Below, piece after piece: positions 36,675 through 49,192 of a stretch of 64,000 nt of DNA. The stretch comes from Otis tarda (Eukaryota > Chordata > Aves > Otidiformes > Otididae): contig CM048591.1 of the NCBI GenBank assembly GCA_026413225.1, positions 48,159,239 to 48,223,238 on the forward strand, given 5' to 3'. Each line of letters begins with the position of its first letter. The first letter of the stretch is position 1. Below the pieces are notes generated by a model that saw only the letters and a program-made list of their open reading frames with translations, did not search any database and was not told where the DNA came from. The position numbers and the translations under genes are program-made.

Positions 36675-39326
36675 GGAAGTGTTTCGCAGTTAATTTTGCA
36701 TGGTTTCATTGTTAAATGCTGCTGAGACTGCCTGACTTCAAGGCCACAGTCCGTTAAAATGATAGCCCTGGGCAGGCTTCTGCTTCTGCTCTTGGCAGGT
36801 CTCAAACCCAGCATCAGTTGCTGATTTTATTTTTTATTGAACTTAATTTCTTCAGAGATCTGGGCAGGGTCCTACTGGCAGAGATGCTCTTCTTCCCCTT
36901 GGTTACCTCTTTGATCAAGGACATGAGGTTTTTTTTCTCACTTCAGCCAACTGACAGCATAAATATGCGTTTGTGTGCCTACTCATTTCCTCTTCTATTA
37001 GATTACCAGTCTGCTCATAGCGTATGTACCGATTACATGCTGCCACACTGGAAAACAGTCTACTTCTTTCCCCACTCACATTATGGCTGCAGGTGAAGCT
37101 TCTCATTAAATGAGAGATGTAGGTGAGGATTTATCTTGTCCTTGGGAGCTGCTGATTTTTTTAATCTTCTTCTCTGTAAAAACAAATAAAATGGTTCTTA
37201 ATGTACTTAAGTGTAGAAAGTGGCAGTATATTGCCATCTCTACGTCGAAAGCACAGATGAATTGAACCAGCATTATAGCCTGAACTGCCAACTCAGCATT
37301 TCTGATTTAGGAATGTATAAAAGTGGTGAACAGGGCACAAAGACATTGAAAATACAGATAGCATGCGATATCGTGTTGCTTGAGTGGGAGCCAGACATTG
37401 GGTTTTGGTTCCCTATTTAGATATATAGGCTTGTTTGGCTAGACTTTGTACAGCCTTCAGCACTTATTTGTTTATTTATGTGTTTATTCAAATATGGCTG
37501 CTACTTCACTCTTTTCTGTACTCCAATGTGAGAAAATTCATATACATGTTTTTTAACATTCAGTGCTCTAGGGACTTTGCAATAAAAGTGGTTGTTAAAG
37601 GAATATTAAGTCAGTTTAAGAGGCAGAAGATGAAAACTATTGAAGATCTTGTGGTTAACGTCATAGGAAGCATTATGAAGAGCTGAGCTATTTATTGCAT
37701 CTGTATGAAACAGTATTTTTCATTTTAACCATATCTCAGTGTAGGTGTCTGCCATATTCATAGAAGTTGTATATTATAAACATAGCATCTACTGTATCAT
37801 TTACCTTGCAGTAAACATGACTGCAGCTTTCAGCAATACATGAGACAGAGGCATAGGCAGGGAAAGCACTCTGCTATTGTAACTTCCCTGACAAATTCTC
37901 AGTCTGGATAGGAAGCCTGAAAATGTGTCAGTCTGTGTAAGGCAGACTGTGTAATGTACTTTGGGGAAGTATTATTACACTTAACTAGAATTTTTATGTG
38001 AAGGTTTTTACATTCCGAAGCTGCTGCTCTCATGTTTTTACCCTTTTTTAATTTAAAAAGGCAGAACAGGACAGCAGGTGTCACTCTAGCAGTGGTAAAA
38101 GTGAAGACTAAACTCTGTATCTGTCTTACCACTTTTTAAAAAACATTTTTACAATTTTCATCAGAGAAGACTGCCAAGAGTAGTGTGATGCTTGTCCTGG
38201 TCTCCTGAGTGTCAGTTTATCAGGAAACAGCTCAGCTTATGTCACAATCAGAATCATGAAGAGGGTTTGGGATACTTTAACACTGAGAGATAAAATATAT
38301 TATTATTTTCCATGGAGAAAGGAAAGATAGAGACAGGAAGAGATACTACTTTTTGGAAATACCCTTTTGTACTTTCTAATTTTGATGAAAACCTGGGAAT
38401 TTTCAGTGAAATTACAGTGAAAATACTGATAACTGATCATGTATGTTAGCTTCTGTATTTTGAATGGAGTGCCAAAGGCTACTAGCCCCTAGCTTTGTAA
38501 TGAGGCACATAAAGTAATGATGTGATGTTCAAACTCGCTGGGCTCCCTGGAGCTGCTCTGTCATTTACACCAGACCAGTGAGCCTCACTTTTAGACTCAG
38601 TCATTCCACTCTCAGTATCCATTAAATAAAAAAAAATCTGTATCTGGTATATGACTGCTGCAGGGTACTGATTTCCACAGACTGCTGCTAAAGAGAGCAA
38701 CTTCCTAAAAAGGGAATTTTGAAGTGCAATAGAGTATTTACTGAAAAGGAGAGTAACCAGTAAACCCAGAAACTGACCAGACTAAAGTTTAGATTTTAAA
38801 TATCTATAGCTTAAGCAGAGATGACATATAGCTACCTTTAGTGTAAAGCCTTGAGTGTGTAAAAAGGGGCAGAAATGGAAAATATTGAATATTCCTCTGC
38901 TTGTTATTTGAGGTGATAGGATAGATCTGTCCATTCTTGAGTTTCAAAACACGTTCACTAACAGTGTGCTGAGGAAAATCTTCAGGAGGAGTCGTCTCTT
39001 TCTGAAATGCAGACAGGGAGATAACATATGTCAATCAGAGGGATAACATATGTCAACCAGATGTACTTCTTGTTGTTTTATAAAACTACTACCTTCGGCT
39101 AACTGCTCCAGAGTGGGTGACAGTGTGTTTCAGCATGGCATTTCTTGTGCTCCTAGGAGGTATGTTAGGAGGTGTGACTTTTTTCTATTGGTGCTATCCA
39201 CATTTCCAGTGTGTTTTGTTTACTCCAACCATCCTAGAGGGACAGATGAAATATTTTCCAGAATTGTGTTGTTATGAAAACAGCACAGAAGAAAACTGGC
39301 AACCAAACTAAAGCCCCATAAACCAG
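36675..39326. other. AT-rich unique non-coding sequence
   Basis: No gene is recognised. One 22-bp tandem duplication is listed separately. The last five bases, ACCAG at 39322-39326, form the left target duplication of the next LTR. Confidence 0.55.
39020..39063. repeat. 22-bp tandem duplication, two copies
   Basis: GATAACATATGTCAATCAGA at 39020 is followed by GATAACATATGTCAACCAGA at 39042, with one substitution. This is a small slippage duplication. Confidence 0.85.
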
Positions 39327-39509
39327 TGTCGTAGTTCAGCCCTGATCAGGACCAGACTACGCAGTCTCTCTCTCACTCCCCCCACCCTCCGAGAGAACAG
39401 GGAGAGAAAATATAAGGAAAAACGGCTCGAGGTTTGAGATAAGGACAGGGAGAAATCCTTAAAGTTACCGTCATGGGCAAAACAGACTCGACTTGGGGAA
39501 AACTATTCA

Positions 39510-39515
39510 TTTATT
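39510..39515 (-). promoter_or_regulatory. LTR polyadenylation-type signal (AATAAA on minus)
   Basis: TTTATT on the plus strand reads AATAAA in the LTR orientation and lies in the 3' third, where an R region would end. Confidence 0.4.
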
Positions 39516-40289
39516 ACTACAAACAGCAGGATAATGAGACAGGGAACAAGATAACCTCCATCCACCCCTCCCTCTTCCCAAGCTTAACACCATCTCTACT
39601 ACCTTCCCCGCCCCCTGAGCGGCACAGGGGGGAAGAGGGAATGGGGGTTGCAGTCAGTTCATCATACGTTGTTTCATGCCGCTGCTTCATGGTCGGGGGA
39701 AGAACTCCTCACATTCCTCCCCTGCTCCATCGTGGGGTCCCTCCCACGGGCCACAGTCCTTCGTGGAACTGCTCCGGCGTGGGTCATCTCTTCCACGGAG
39801 TACAGTCTCTCCAGAACGGCTGTCCCAGCAGGCCCTCCACGGGCCACAGCCGCCTTCAGGCATCCACCTCCCCCAATGTGGTATCCTTCACGGGCTCCAA
39901 GTGGATCTCTGCTCCTCCGTGGACCTCCATGGGCTGCAGGGGGACAACCTGCTCCACCATGGTCGTCACCACAGGCTGCAGGGGAATCTTGGCCAGGAGC
40001 CGCATTACTCCTCCCCCTCCTTTCTGAACTGACCTTGGCGTCTGCAGCCGTTCCTCACAACAGGGTGGTAGATGTCTCTCAGGATCTTTTTACATCTTAT
40101 TCACTTCTCATCTCCTCTCCACTTCTTGCAGCCGGGCCGGGCCGAGTCGGGCCCAGTCGGCCGCCTGGCAAGAGGCCAGAGGGTGAGGCCTGCAAGGCCC
40201 AGGAGGCCTGCGCCTCCCCCTCTGCGCCTCTGCCCCCGCTCAGCTTCCTTACATCTTCTCTTCCCTCTTTTTTTCTCTGTTTTCCCCTT

Positions 40290-40297
40290 CTTAAATA
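40290..40297 (-). promoter_or_regulatory. TATA-like box of the 1.1-kb LTR
   Basis: CTTAAATA on the plus strand gives TATTTAAG on the minus strand, inside a segment that would be U3. The position is plausible, but the match is imperfect. Confidence 0.4.
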
Positions 40298-40470
40298 CGT
40301 TATCGCAGAGGCGTTATCACGGGACATTCTGCTACCAATCCGCTCGACCTTGGCCAGCAGCAGGTCCGCCCTAGGCCTGGCCAAGTCCACTGAACAAAGG
40401 GGAGCGACTTCTAGCAGTTTCCTGCAGAAGCTACCACTTTAGGCCCCCCCTCACTAACAAAACCATGACA

Positions 40471-43400
40471 ACCAGTATCTTGATTAGACATTTCAAATGG
40501 CACTTAAATATAAGCTTACATTCCAATACTGCACTAGGAAATAAAACACCTCCCGGTGCAAAGTGAAGGATATAAGTGCAATTAAACTAATAAACTAAAT
40601 AACAACCAGCCTTTCCTAAAATCCACAATCTTTCCTTTACTAGCATATTTTCTCTTTACAAGTGTGCTGCTCAGAATTACAGGGGAAAAAAAATAATCAC
40701 AGTAGCATGAAATTGAGGACAGTGAAACCAGTTTAAGAGAAATAGATAAACCTGGAAAGCAGAATTCAGGTGAGATCTGAACCTATCTAGATCATACTCT
40801 GAAATTCAGAACAAGCTCAGTTATGCCTTTGTAAGGCTACATCTTCATGCTGCTGTCCAAGACACAGGCTGAACCTTTGTAGGAGGGAGTATTTCCACAA
40901 TGAGTGTCTCTGAGGGTATTTAGTCCCTCTTGCATTAAAAAAGAACTGGGCTTATTATTTACCTAGTTAACACACATACAGGTTAATGACAAGTACCAGT
41001 TTGAAAAGTGCTATAGAACAGCTATATTTAATGTTATTTAAGTGTTGATTTCAAGTCAATTTCAGTTGATTCTGATGCTGCAAAGTCTCTGCAGCAAAGG
41101 AACAGACCTGGCTGCTTGTCAAGATCTGTATCTTTTGTCTGTAGCATTGGTGATCACAGGGGCAGAATGGGATGGAAAAGATTATGCTGCTGAAAATGTT
41201 TCAGACCTATGTGTTTTAAAACAAGCAATTAGATTAGAAACTGTTGGTGGCAGACACTGAGCAAAGTTTGTGGGTGCTGTAGTTCCATTTTCTATAGGAT
41301 TAAGGACTTCAACAAAAAAATAACACAGTGCCATATTTCTCTCAAATTTTAGCTTTCTGTGTACTATTTTTCTTCTTAACTTTTGATGTTTATATATACT
41401 TAAAGACTAACCTTCATTTTAATGGATTTATCAACTTGGAATTTAACTATAATTTGTCAAGTGTTTAAGAGGAACTTGATTTTAATCCAGACACACTGTG
41501 TGCTTTCATAGTCAGGCAAGTTATTATAAGCTATTGCCTTCATTTTCTTGCTGAAGAGGTGCTGTGTGGGCAGTATCTGTTGTGTGCTTCAACAGACAGC
41601 CTAACACTGCCTGGAATAAAACTTGTCAGAAAAAGAAATCTGGTTTTCTAACAGCAACAACAACTAAATATGGGTTAAAATCAAGAACCTTGACATTCTC
41701 TTCTAAATAAAGTGAATATTTTCCTGAAAATGTGTACACTGAGGGGGAAAAAGTTGAGAGGTCGTCTCATTTACACATTCTTTAAAACATGAAAAAGACT
41801 TTATGGTTTTTTTTTCCATTTTTGTTGTCTCAAATAAAGTACGCTAGATACAACCTGTTAAACACAATTAATGAGTTAATGAGCTCTGAGGCTAGATCAT
41901 TAAGATGACAGCTTGTAAAGATGAAAACCTTTCATGACCTAGAGAAAGAAAAAAGTGAGTGGCCCAGCTTAGGAGGAGTTTCCTGTTGGTGGGTAGAATT
42001 AGGACCCCAGAAGAGGCTCATTTATGAGCTGAACTAGTTCAGAATGGCTGTGAGATGGAAGAGTTTTATATTAAAGGATCACCTCTTGATCTTATTTCTC
42101 TGAAATGGAGGGAACAGCCAAGGAGCTTTGATGGGGCAGCATTGTGTGAGACTGGAAATTTCTGGTCAGCTGAAACCCTGCAAGTAGTGACCTGAGTCAT
42201 AGCAGACACTGTGGAGTGGGAGCAGGTGAAGGGAAGAAAGAGATGCCTGCTCAGATTTCCCAGCACCGCTGGGATGTGAAGAGGAGTGCAGGTATGTGTG
42301 TATTTCCACCATCCTTTATCTTTAAAAAGAAGTATTTTGTTCTTTCTTGTTTGCTTTCTATGCTGTAAGTCATGCAATGCTAACGAGTGAAGCTTCTGCA
42401 AATAAATTTATTGGCATTTGAGTTAACATCCTCTGAACTTAAGACTACCTTGCAGAATCTGTGGTGTCAGATAACTCTGCAACATGAGAAAAGACTTCAA
42501 AATGCATTTTGAGTATAATGAAAATTAAGGCCTCTCCCTTGTTATGGGAAGGATTAAGCATAGAGTTGTGTGAGCATAATGAGAATCAAGATTTTGTCAA
42601 TAACTGTAAAAGATTGCTTTAGTATTGACAGCTGCACAAGCGTTGCATGTCCTACACCAGCATAAGAAGCAAAGCTGCAGTGGTACCACCCAGATCTTTG
42701 TTTCTTGGTGACTGCTTGATAGGACATCTTCAGGACACAGGCTCAGTCTCTTCCTTGCCATAAAGTCTCTTTATAACTTTGAGGATGTCCAAACAAATCT
42801 CATGTTTTGTTGTTTTTTTTTCCCTTAACACAAGCATTGTATGTATCATTGTATATATATTGTACCCTCCACGGAGGATACTGTGTTATCTTGATTTGTT
42901 ATGGTTTGTCTTTGCTTCCGCACTTTTTCCTGCTTTAAGTTCTGCACATCACTGTGCAATCTACTCATTCCTTCAAAGCAGCAGAAACCTCTGAAATTTG
43001 ACAACCACTTCATTAATATGTGGTAATGTAGAGGAAAATGTAGCCTTCTAGAATATTGCACTAAGTTTATCATTCAGGAAACAAATCTGTGATGATAATA
43101 GGAGAGAAGTATGTGCACAGCTCCCTGGAAAAGCAGAAGACAATCATAGTGAATGCTTGAACAGTGGTGATTAATTGAAACCCTATAGTATGAAATGAGA
43201 ATTCTGAAACTGTAGTTTGTGCCAATTATCATGTTTAACATGCTTGTTTCTTCTCAGTATACCTGTAAATGTGAAGTCCTTTTTGCTTCAGCAAAAATGT
43301 AACTGATTGAATCTCTGTAAAATCTCCAAAAATGGAGAAGGCACCCTGAGGACCAAATAGTTCTGAGACTTGTGCAGCCGTCTTGACTTTGATCTGCATC

Positions 43401-43940
43401 AAAGGTGCTTGCTTCGACATTATTTCTAAAGGCCAGAGAATGAAATTTGAAATAGACAAGGAAGGAAAAGTAGTGGATGTCCCTAATGTGTTACAAAGTG
43501 TCTGATCTTCAGACTGCTTGGTTTCTATGCTGTGATGAATGCAAGATGAGAAGCAGAGTAACTGAACTGGAAATAAGTAGCAATGGTAGCAATGCATTTG
43601 ATCTGGCTGTTTGTGTTGTTAATCTGTTAGACTGTTGGCTACACAATCTACCCAGAGAAATACTATGAATATTGTATATGAAGAGTAGAAAAGAATGAGA
43701 AATGGAGGAGAGAGGGGAAAAATTAAAGAGGAAATACTAAGCGTCTGTAATAAACTTAAAGGTTGCAAACATCTTTCGTGCAACGTGACATCTGGGTTTT
43801 ACTTAATGTATGAGTTCCCATAAAGACACAGCTCTTAGCTAAAAGATTTTATAATATTAACACAATTTTATTCAGTGAGCTAAATTGTTATGATTTAACT
43901 ATTTTATCTTCAGTTACAGAAAGCTAGAGGGTACTTAGAA
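40471..43940. other. AT-rich unique non-coding sequence
   Basis: No gene, RNA gene or dispersed repeat is recognised. Frames of 111 codons (42066-42401, minus) and 120 codons (43235-43597, minus) have no recognisable domain. Confidence 0.55.
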
Positions 43941-44320
43941 TAATAGAATCATAGAATAGTTTTTGTTGGAACGGACCTTTAAAGGTCATCCAGTCCAACC
44001 CCCCTGCAAGAAGCAGGGATATCTTCACCTAGATCAGGTTGCTCAGAGCCCCATCCAACCTGGCCTTGAATGCTTCCAAGGATGGGGCATCTACCACCTC
44101 TCTGGGCAACCTGTTCCAGTGTTTCATCACCCTCATTGTCAATTTTTTTTTCCTTATATCCAGTCTGAATCTATCTCCCTCTTTTAAAACCATTACTCCT
44201 TGTTGGATCACAACAGGCCTTGCTGAAGAGTGTCTCCCTGTTTTTCTTATAAGCCCCCTTTAAGATTTGGAAGGCTGCAATAAGGTCTCCCTGGAGCCTT
44301 CACTTCTCCAGGCTGAACCC
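43941..44320 (-). mobile_element. 5'-truncated CR1 copy
   Basis: The left edge has the CR1 3' terminus (TAGAATCATAGAATAG on +) and GACCTTTAAAGGTCATCCAG. Going right, it enters the end of ORF2, read on minus as [27 protein letters not shown] sequence ending in LSNLI. Homology stops near 44320 at GGCTGAACCC. It is more diverged than the 49-kb copy. Confidence 0.93.
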
Positions 44321-45495
44321 TTCAAAGTATTTCCAAATGAACCAATTAGTGTACTTGTTTTCCTCTACCCTAATGTTCTAACCAGCTGAGCAGTAATGTG
44401 TCGTCTGTGATAGAGAAGGGCAGAAATAGAAATGATGCATGGAAATCTCTAAAATTGGACTATAATAACAGCAGATACACTGTAAGGAAAGAAGTAAAAA
44501 TACCTTCTGGATAGACATATGTATGTGTGCATATACAAATGGGAATAAAACTTTAATAGCCGGTATACAGATTCTGTTGCTTAGAGATTTTATTCCTTTA
44601 ATGATCATGTCCTTTTTCAGAAGATTTCTTTGGGATTTTGTTGTTGTTTGTTTGTTGGGTTTTTTTTTTTTTAATTTCTATATATGTAAACAAGATCCTG
44701 CATTAAACAAGGTTGCTCAACTGATTGTCCAGCTTAGTAACTGCACCTGTCAGCATAAGGCATAGTGTCTACAGTAACTATTTCTTAGGCTTTCTAAATA
44801 ATTCATAAACTTGTTGTCTAAGGCAAGAAGGACAAGGGAGGTGATGTTCAGGCATTTTCTAACTGTCTGATCTACTTCCAAAAACCACCTAACAAGCTTG
44901 GGCAGTGACTACAGCTGAGATCAAAACAATCTGGATACTACTTTTGACTTCTTTTAGTTACACAAAACTTTAAAAAAAAAAAATTAAAAAGTTCTTCTGA
45001 ATTGATCAGATAGGAAGTCATACTCCCATTTCCTATGCAAATAACTCAGTTATATGAAGGAAAGTTATGTGCCAAAGTTTGTCATAAAAATAACTATACA
45101 CTTTAATAATTTTCAAGTAAAAGGACAACTATGTAGAAATTTCTTTAAAAGTTCAGTAGTATTTTTAAATGATGTTATCCAAACTCATCATCTTTCTAAA
45201 ATGTGAAGCATAGGAATGTATAACTGAAAACTGAATTGTTGACCTCTTTTAAAAACAGATACTACTTACATGAGGTATTCTATTATTTTTTGAAGTAAAT
45301 CAGGCAGTTGAATATCCTTCTGAGTCTTTGTACATGCAAGAAATTGGTACAAGCTCACTTGTCAAAAGAAACAAAAAAGAACCAAACTTGTTTACCTGTA
45401 GGAGTCAGAACTTAATTTCCGTTGAAAAGCCAGGAGAAAATATATAAAAATGAATTTGTTACAGGTAAAGAATAAAAATACAGGAATTACTTTTT

Positions 45496-45564
45496 CCTAT
45501 TCCCTTGGAGGGGAGTGAGTGAGAGACTGTGTATCTTGGTCATGAGCTGGGCTGAACTATGGCA
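45496..45564 (+). mobile_element. Degenerate fragment of the 5-kb LTR family, 3' end
   Basis: CCTATTCCCTTGGAGG, GTGAGTGAGAGACTGTGT and a final GCTGAACTATGGCA correspond to the last ~70 bases of the LTR at 5004-5560 in plus orientation. Several differences and a short insertion make this tentative. Confidence 0.5.
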
Positions 45565-45918
45565 CCATCCCAACGGGGCTAACAGTGCTTCATCTCAGTG
45601 TAGTGGTTTGTAAAGAACAAGTATAAAGGGGAATCAGGTTTATGGTTTTAATTACATACTTATTCATAATAGATTTTTGCTTTTGTCTTTGAAAAAATTG
45701 ATTTATCTTTATGGAAACATGTTTGAAATATGCTGAACTCCTAATCAAGTAAATAAATCAGTAATAACCATCATTCTTTGGGGAGCTTTTATCTTTGAAC
45801 ACATCGTGTTCATCAACAAAATCCAAATCTGTCTAGATGTTTGGAGTATCCTTTGTATAAGTTGAGAAAGAAAGGAGATGAAAAATAGCTGGGCTCTAAA
45901 AGATTGTGTGGTGGTGTG

Positions 45919-45982
45919 TGTTTTCCAAAACATACTGGCTACTGAGAGGAAAATTAACTCCATCCCTGCCAAAACCAGGAGA
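45919..45982 (-). mobile_element. Degenerate fragment of the 5-kb LTR family, 5' end
   Basis: On the minus strand it reads CTCCTGGTTTTGGCAGGG and continues through AGTTAATTTTCCTCTCAGTA to CCAGTATGTTTTGG, closely following the first ~65 bases of the 5-kb LTR. Homology then fades. Confidence 0.72.
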
Positions 45983-46793
45983 GTTTGTTTATAGACCTTC
46001 CTAATACCACAAGTGTGAGAAATTTTTTTTGAGTGACAGGTCCCTGTTCCAGTTGCATGTACAGTATATCCATATACAGACATTCTAAAATGTAGTGTAG
46101 AGATGCCTGTGATGTAGGCAATAAACTTGTTCTTTATCCTAAGTCAAAATTCAGAGCAACAGTCATTTTTTTGGCCTGACTTAAAATAATATCCAAAAAG
46201 GCTGAATGCAATTCCCTGTCTGAATTTAGGACTTCACTTTTTCCTGGTCTATTGTAATTCTTCTTGATTTGAAATATGCTGTAACAGTGTCAATAAGTCA
46301 GTATTTTTCTAATAAAAAGTTTCTGCATATTCTAGGTTTTTCATTAGCCAGAATAAAAAAAAAAAAGAAGAATTACAGAAGCTCAAGAAAAATCTTGATG
46401 TTTTAAAGCTATAGTAAATTCAGTGACATCCTATTTCACTTTTACCTTATCCTTCCCTTCCTGAAAGATCTAGTGGTTGCTGACTGATGGCCTGAATTCA
46501 GCAGGTACTTTTATCTGCAGCACTGGATGATGAAAATTCTTAGAAGAGGACTAAGGGTCATGTTATTGTTGATAGCACGTCTGCTGTTAGATCAATTGAA
46601 TCTGATGCTGATCATGAGATCATTTTGAAAAAGAACAACTCTGAGGTCCATCTTTGCTTTCTCCTTTACTTTTCCTCTCTTTCATCCTCTGGCAAATAAA
46701 CAAATTGAAGAAGAAAAAATAATCATAGTGAAAGAGTTCTTCAGTTTTGTTTCTCAACCCTGGTTATACTATTATATCTTTTGTCTTTGCACC

Positions 46794-47694
46794 ATTAGCA
46801 GATTTACCAACAATCCCAAACTGAGAAGTGCTGTTAAATCTCTTGACGGATGAGAGGCCTTGCAGGGAGATCTAGATAGACTGGAGCACTGGGCAATCAT
46901 CAGTGGCATGAAATTTAACAAAAACAAATGCCAGTTTCTGCTCCTGGAATTAAGGAATGCCAGACATAAGTGTACATAGGGAGAGGAGGGGCTGGAGAGC
47001 AGCCCTGGAGAAAGGGGTCTAGGCGTGCTGGTTGACACTAAGCTCAATATGCATCAGCAGTGTGCCTTGGCAGCCAAGAGGGTAAACCACATCCTGGAGT
47101 ACATCAAACACCACATAACCAGTTGGTCAAAACAGGTGATGATCCCACTATCTTTAGCATTGGTGTGGCCTCACCAAGAGTGTTCTATGCAGTTCTGGGC
47201 CCCACAATTTAAGAAGGATGTTAAGGTACTTGAATGTGTCCAGAGGAGGGCAACAAATCTGGTGGAAGGGCTGGAAAGGCTGTCCTATGAGGAGTAGCCA
47301 AGGAATCTGGGTTTGTCTAGTTTGGAGAAAAGGATGCTGAGGGGCAACCTCATTGGTCTCTACAGCTTCCAGAGGAGGGGAAGTGGGAGGAGAGGAGGTG
47401 CTGATCTTTTCTCCTTGGGGTCTAGTGACAGAATGCATGGAGTGGCTCAAAGCTGCATCAGGGGAGGTTCAAACTTGATATTAGGAAACATTTCTTTACC
47501 AGAATGGTAGTCAAAGACTGGAACAGGCTCCCTAGAGAAGTCACTGATGCCCCACGCCTGTCAGTGCCTTAAAAAAGGCATCTGGATGATGCACTCAATA
47601 ATGTGCTTTAACTTTTGGTCAGCCTGGAAGTGATTAGGCAGCTGGACTAGGTGATTATTGTGGATCCTTGCCAACTAGAACTATTTTGTTCTGT
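46794..47694 (+). mobile_element. Older CR1 copy of a different subfamily (CR1-Y-like)
   Basis: The translated sequence follows CR1 ORF2 from just at the reverse transcriptase catalytic region to the C-terminus. Recognisable parts are LNMHQQCALAAKRVNHILE, then VQRRATNLVEGLERLSYEE, with stop codons and shifts between. The 3' UTR differs from the other copies here (TGTGCTTTAACTTTTGGTCA, then GACTAGGTGATTATTGTGG) and ends in ATTCT repeats. As I recall, that is the style of the avian CR1-Y group. The subfamily label is from memory and tentative, while the CR1 identity is not. Confidence 0.88.
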
Positions 47695-47789
47695 TCTATT
47701 CTATTCTATTCTATTCTATTCTATTCTATTCTATTCTATTCTATTCTATTCTATTCTATTCTATTCTATTCTATTCTATTCTATTCTAC
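47695..47789 (+). repeat. (ATTCT)n pentanucleotide microsatellite at a CR1 3' end
   Basis: About 19 nearly perfect 5-bp units follow the CR1 tail without a gap. The natural terminal repeat of this CR1 type is a few such units, so the tract is an expansion of it. Confidence 0.95.
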
Positions 47790-49192
47790 TTCATTGGTGA
47801 TAATCTATAACTTGTAAAATTGACTTTAAATTTCTTATATTTTCATACTGGGTTTTTTTTAGACTTAGTAATCGATGGGAAACGCTAATAAAATGTGAGA
47901 GCATGGGAGAAATATTTCCTCTTGTAGATGTAAACAGATCCTGCACTCTCCAATATTAATGAGTTAATAAGTATTAATAAGTGCCCTAAAGGTCTCTTTT
48001 AAAATTTGAGAATTTTCTGGATATCTTGGAATTTGTGTGAAAACAGTAGCTACTGTTACAGTGAGACAGGCAATATCAGAGAATGGAAAATGCATAAATA
48101 CTAATCAATTAGCTTTGCAGTTTTAGCTTTCTGAAACACTCACAGAGCAGCTATAGAAGTGCTAACAGGAAATACTTGAAGATCTGAAAATTTTGATTAA
48201 TCTGTGATCTTGGGTAGGATGCAGCACAACTCCTCCCTGAACAGATGATCTGAAAGCACATCACCCCCTATAGCAAAGGCTACAACATTTTTTGTTCTCC
48301 TTACTGCATCCTCTAATGTTGTACAATGCTGCTCAAAAACCTGAGTTGTCAGAATCAAGGTTCTTCATTATTAACTCAAATACCATGTATAATTATCTTG
48401 TGATCATATCTTCAATCGTAATTCCATCATCCAGAGAACACCTGTCTTTATAGAGCTTGTAACTTGATGTTACTAGCTTGTAATATCAGCTAGTCGGTAT
48501 TTGGTTTTGCTTATTGTTTGCTTTGCTAGTCTTTCCATGTAGCTTGATTGCTGTCCAACCATTTATCTGAACAGTTTGTCATTTCCTCAGATGCTTTATT
48601 TGGTTCTTGCTGCTGGAAAATCTAAATAGATAGATTATTGATAGACAAATTTCAAAAATAACAAATAAATAAAAATAACATCTGGTTTCCCACACTAGCT
48701 TGAAAACCAAGGGACTAGTCCTCACTTCCTGGATATCTCCCTGTTGCTATCCTCACTATTGTCAGCAACATGGGTATCAATGTCTATTCCACAGATAAAC
48801 AGAGGCTCAGAGATGGAATTTATCTGGTCAGATTGTAATTTATTTCTAGACATGGCCATAAAGCACATGAAAACCACCAGTTCTTGGTAGTAATTTTTAG
48901 GCTAGAGCTGCAGTAATTTTTTGTGTTCTAAGTTTTTCCTTCCATTATCTAAAAGTTCAAAGGCAACAATGAGCTAGCTTTTTTTCCTGTTTGCAGTAGT
49001 ACTAAGATAAAATCTGATCTGTGTGATTTAGCATTCCTTGATACATGCAGCCATTTAGATTGCATACTACTGAGACATTGTGCTGTCTTTAGAAAAAAAT
49101 AAGCAGATTCAGTTCAATGATTGAGGAACTTCTTACAAGTGAAGGTGCAGTACCTGGAAGTTTGGTGTCCCAGGGGAGTTGCTGAGCTTCAC
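47790..49192. other. AT-rich unique non-coding sequence
   Basis: No gene or dispersed repeat is recognised. Confidence 0.55.

Larger units (their letters stand above)
39327..40470 (-). mobile_element. 1,144-bp solo LTR with perfect 5-bp target-site duplication
   Basis: On the minus strand it starts TGTCATGGTTTTGTTAG at 40470 and ends GAACTACGACA at 39327. ACCAG flanks it on both sides (39322-39326 and 40471-40475). It is GC-rich compared with the host sequence. A TATA-like TATTTAAG lies about 173 bp from the 5' end, and AATAAA (TTTATT on +) lies at 39510-39515 upstream of a roughly 180-bp 3' part. No retroviral genes flank it. It is a different family from the 5-kb and 33-kb LTRs. A 264-codon open frame on the plus strand (39648-40442) runs antisense to the LTR and looks like a by-product of GC content. 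Confidence 0.9.
44321..46793. other. AT-rich unique sequence with two small LTR remnants
   Basis: No gene is recognised. Two pieces of the 5-kb LTR family are listed separately. The rest shows no repeat similarity that I can see. Confidence 0.5.

Noticed and set aside
39648..40442. 264-codon plus-strand frame in GC-rich DNA
   Set aside because: It lies antisense inside a solo LTR whose borders are fixed by a 5-bp target duplication, and overlapping frames there are also open.
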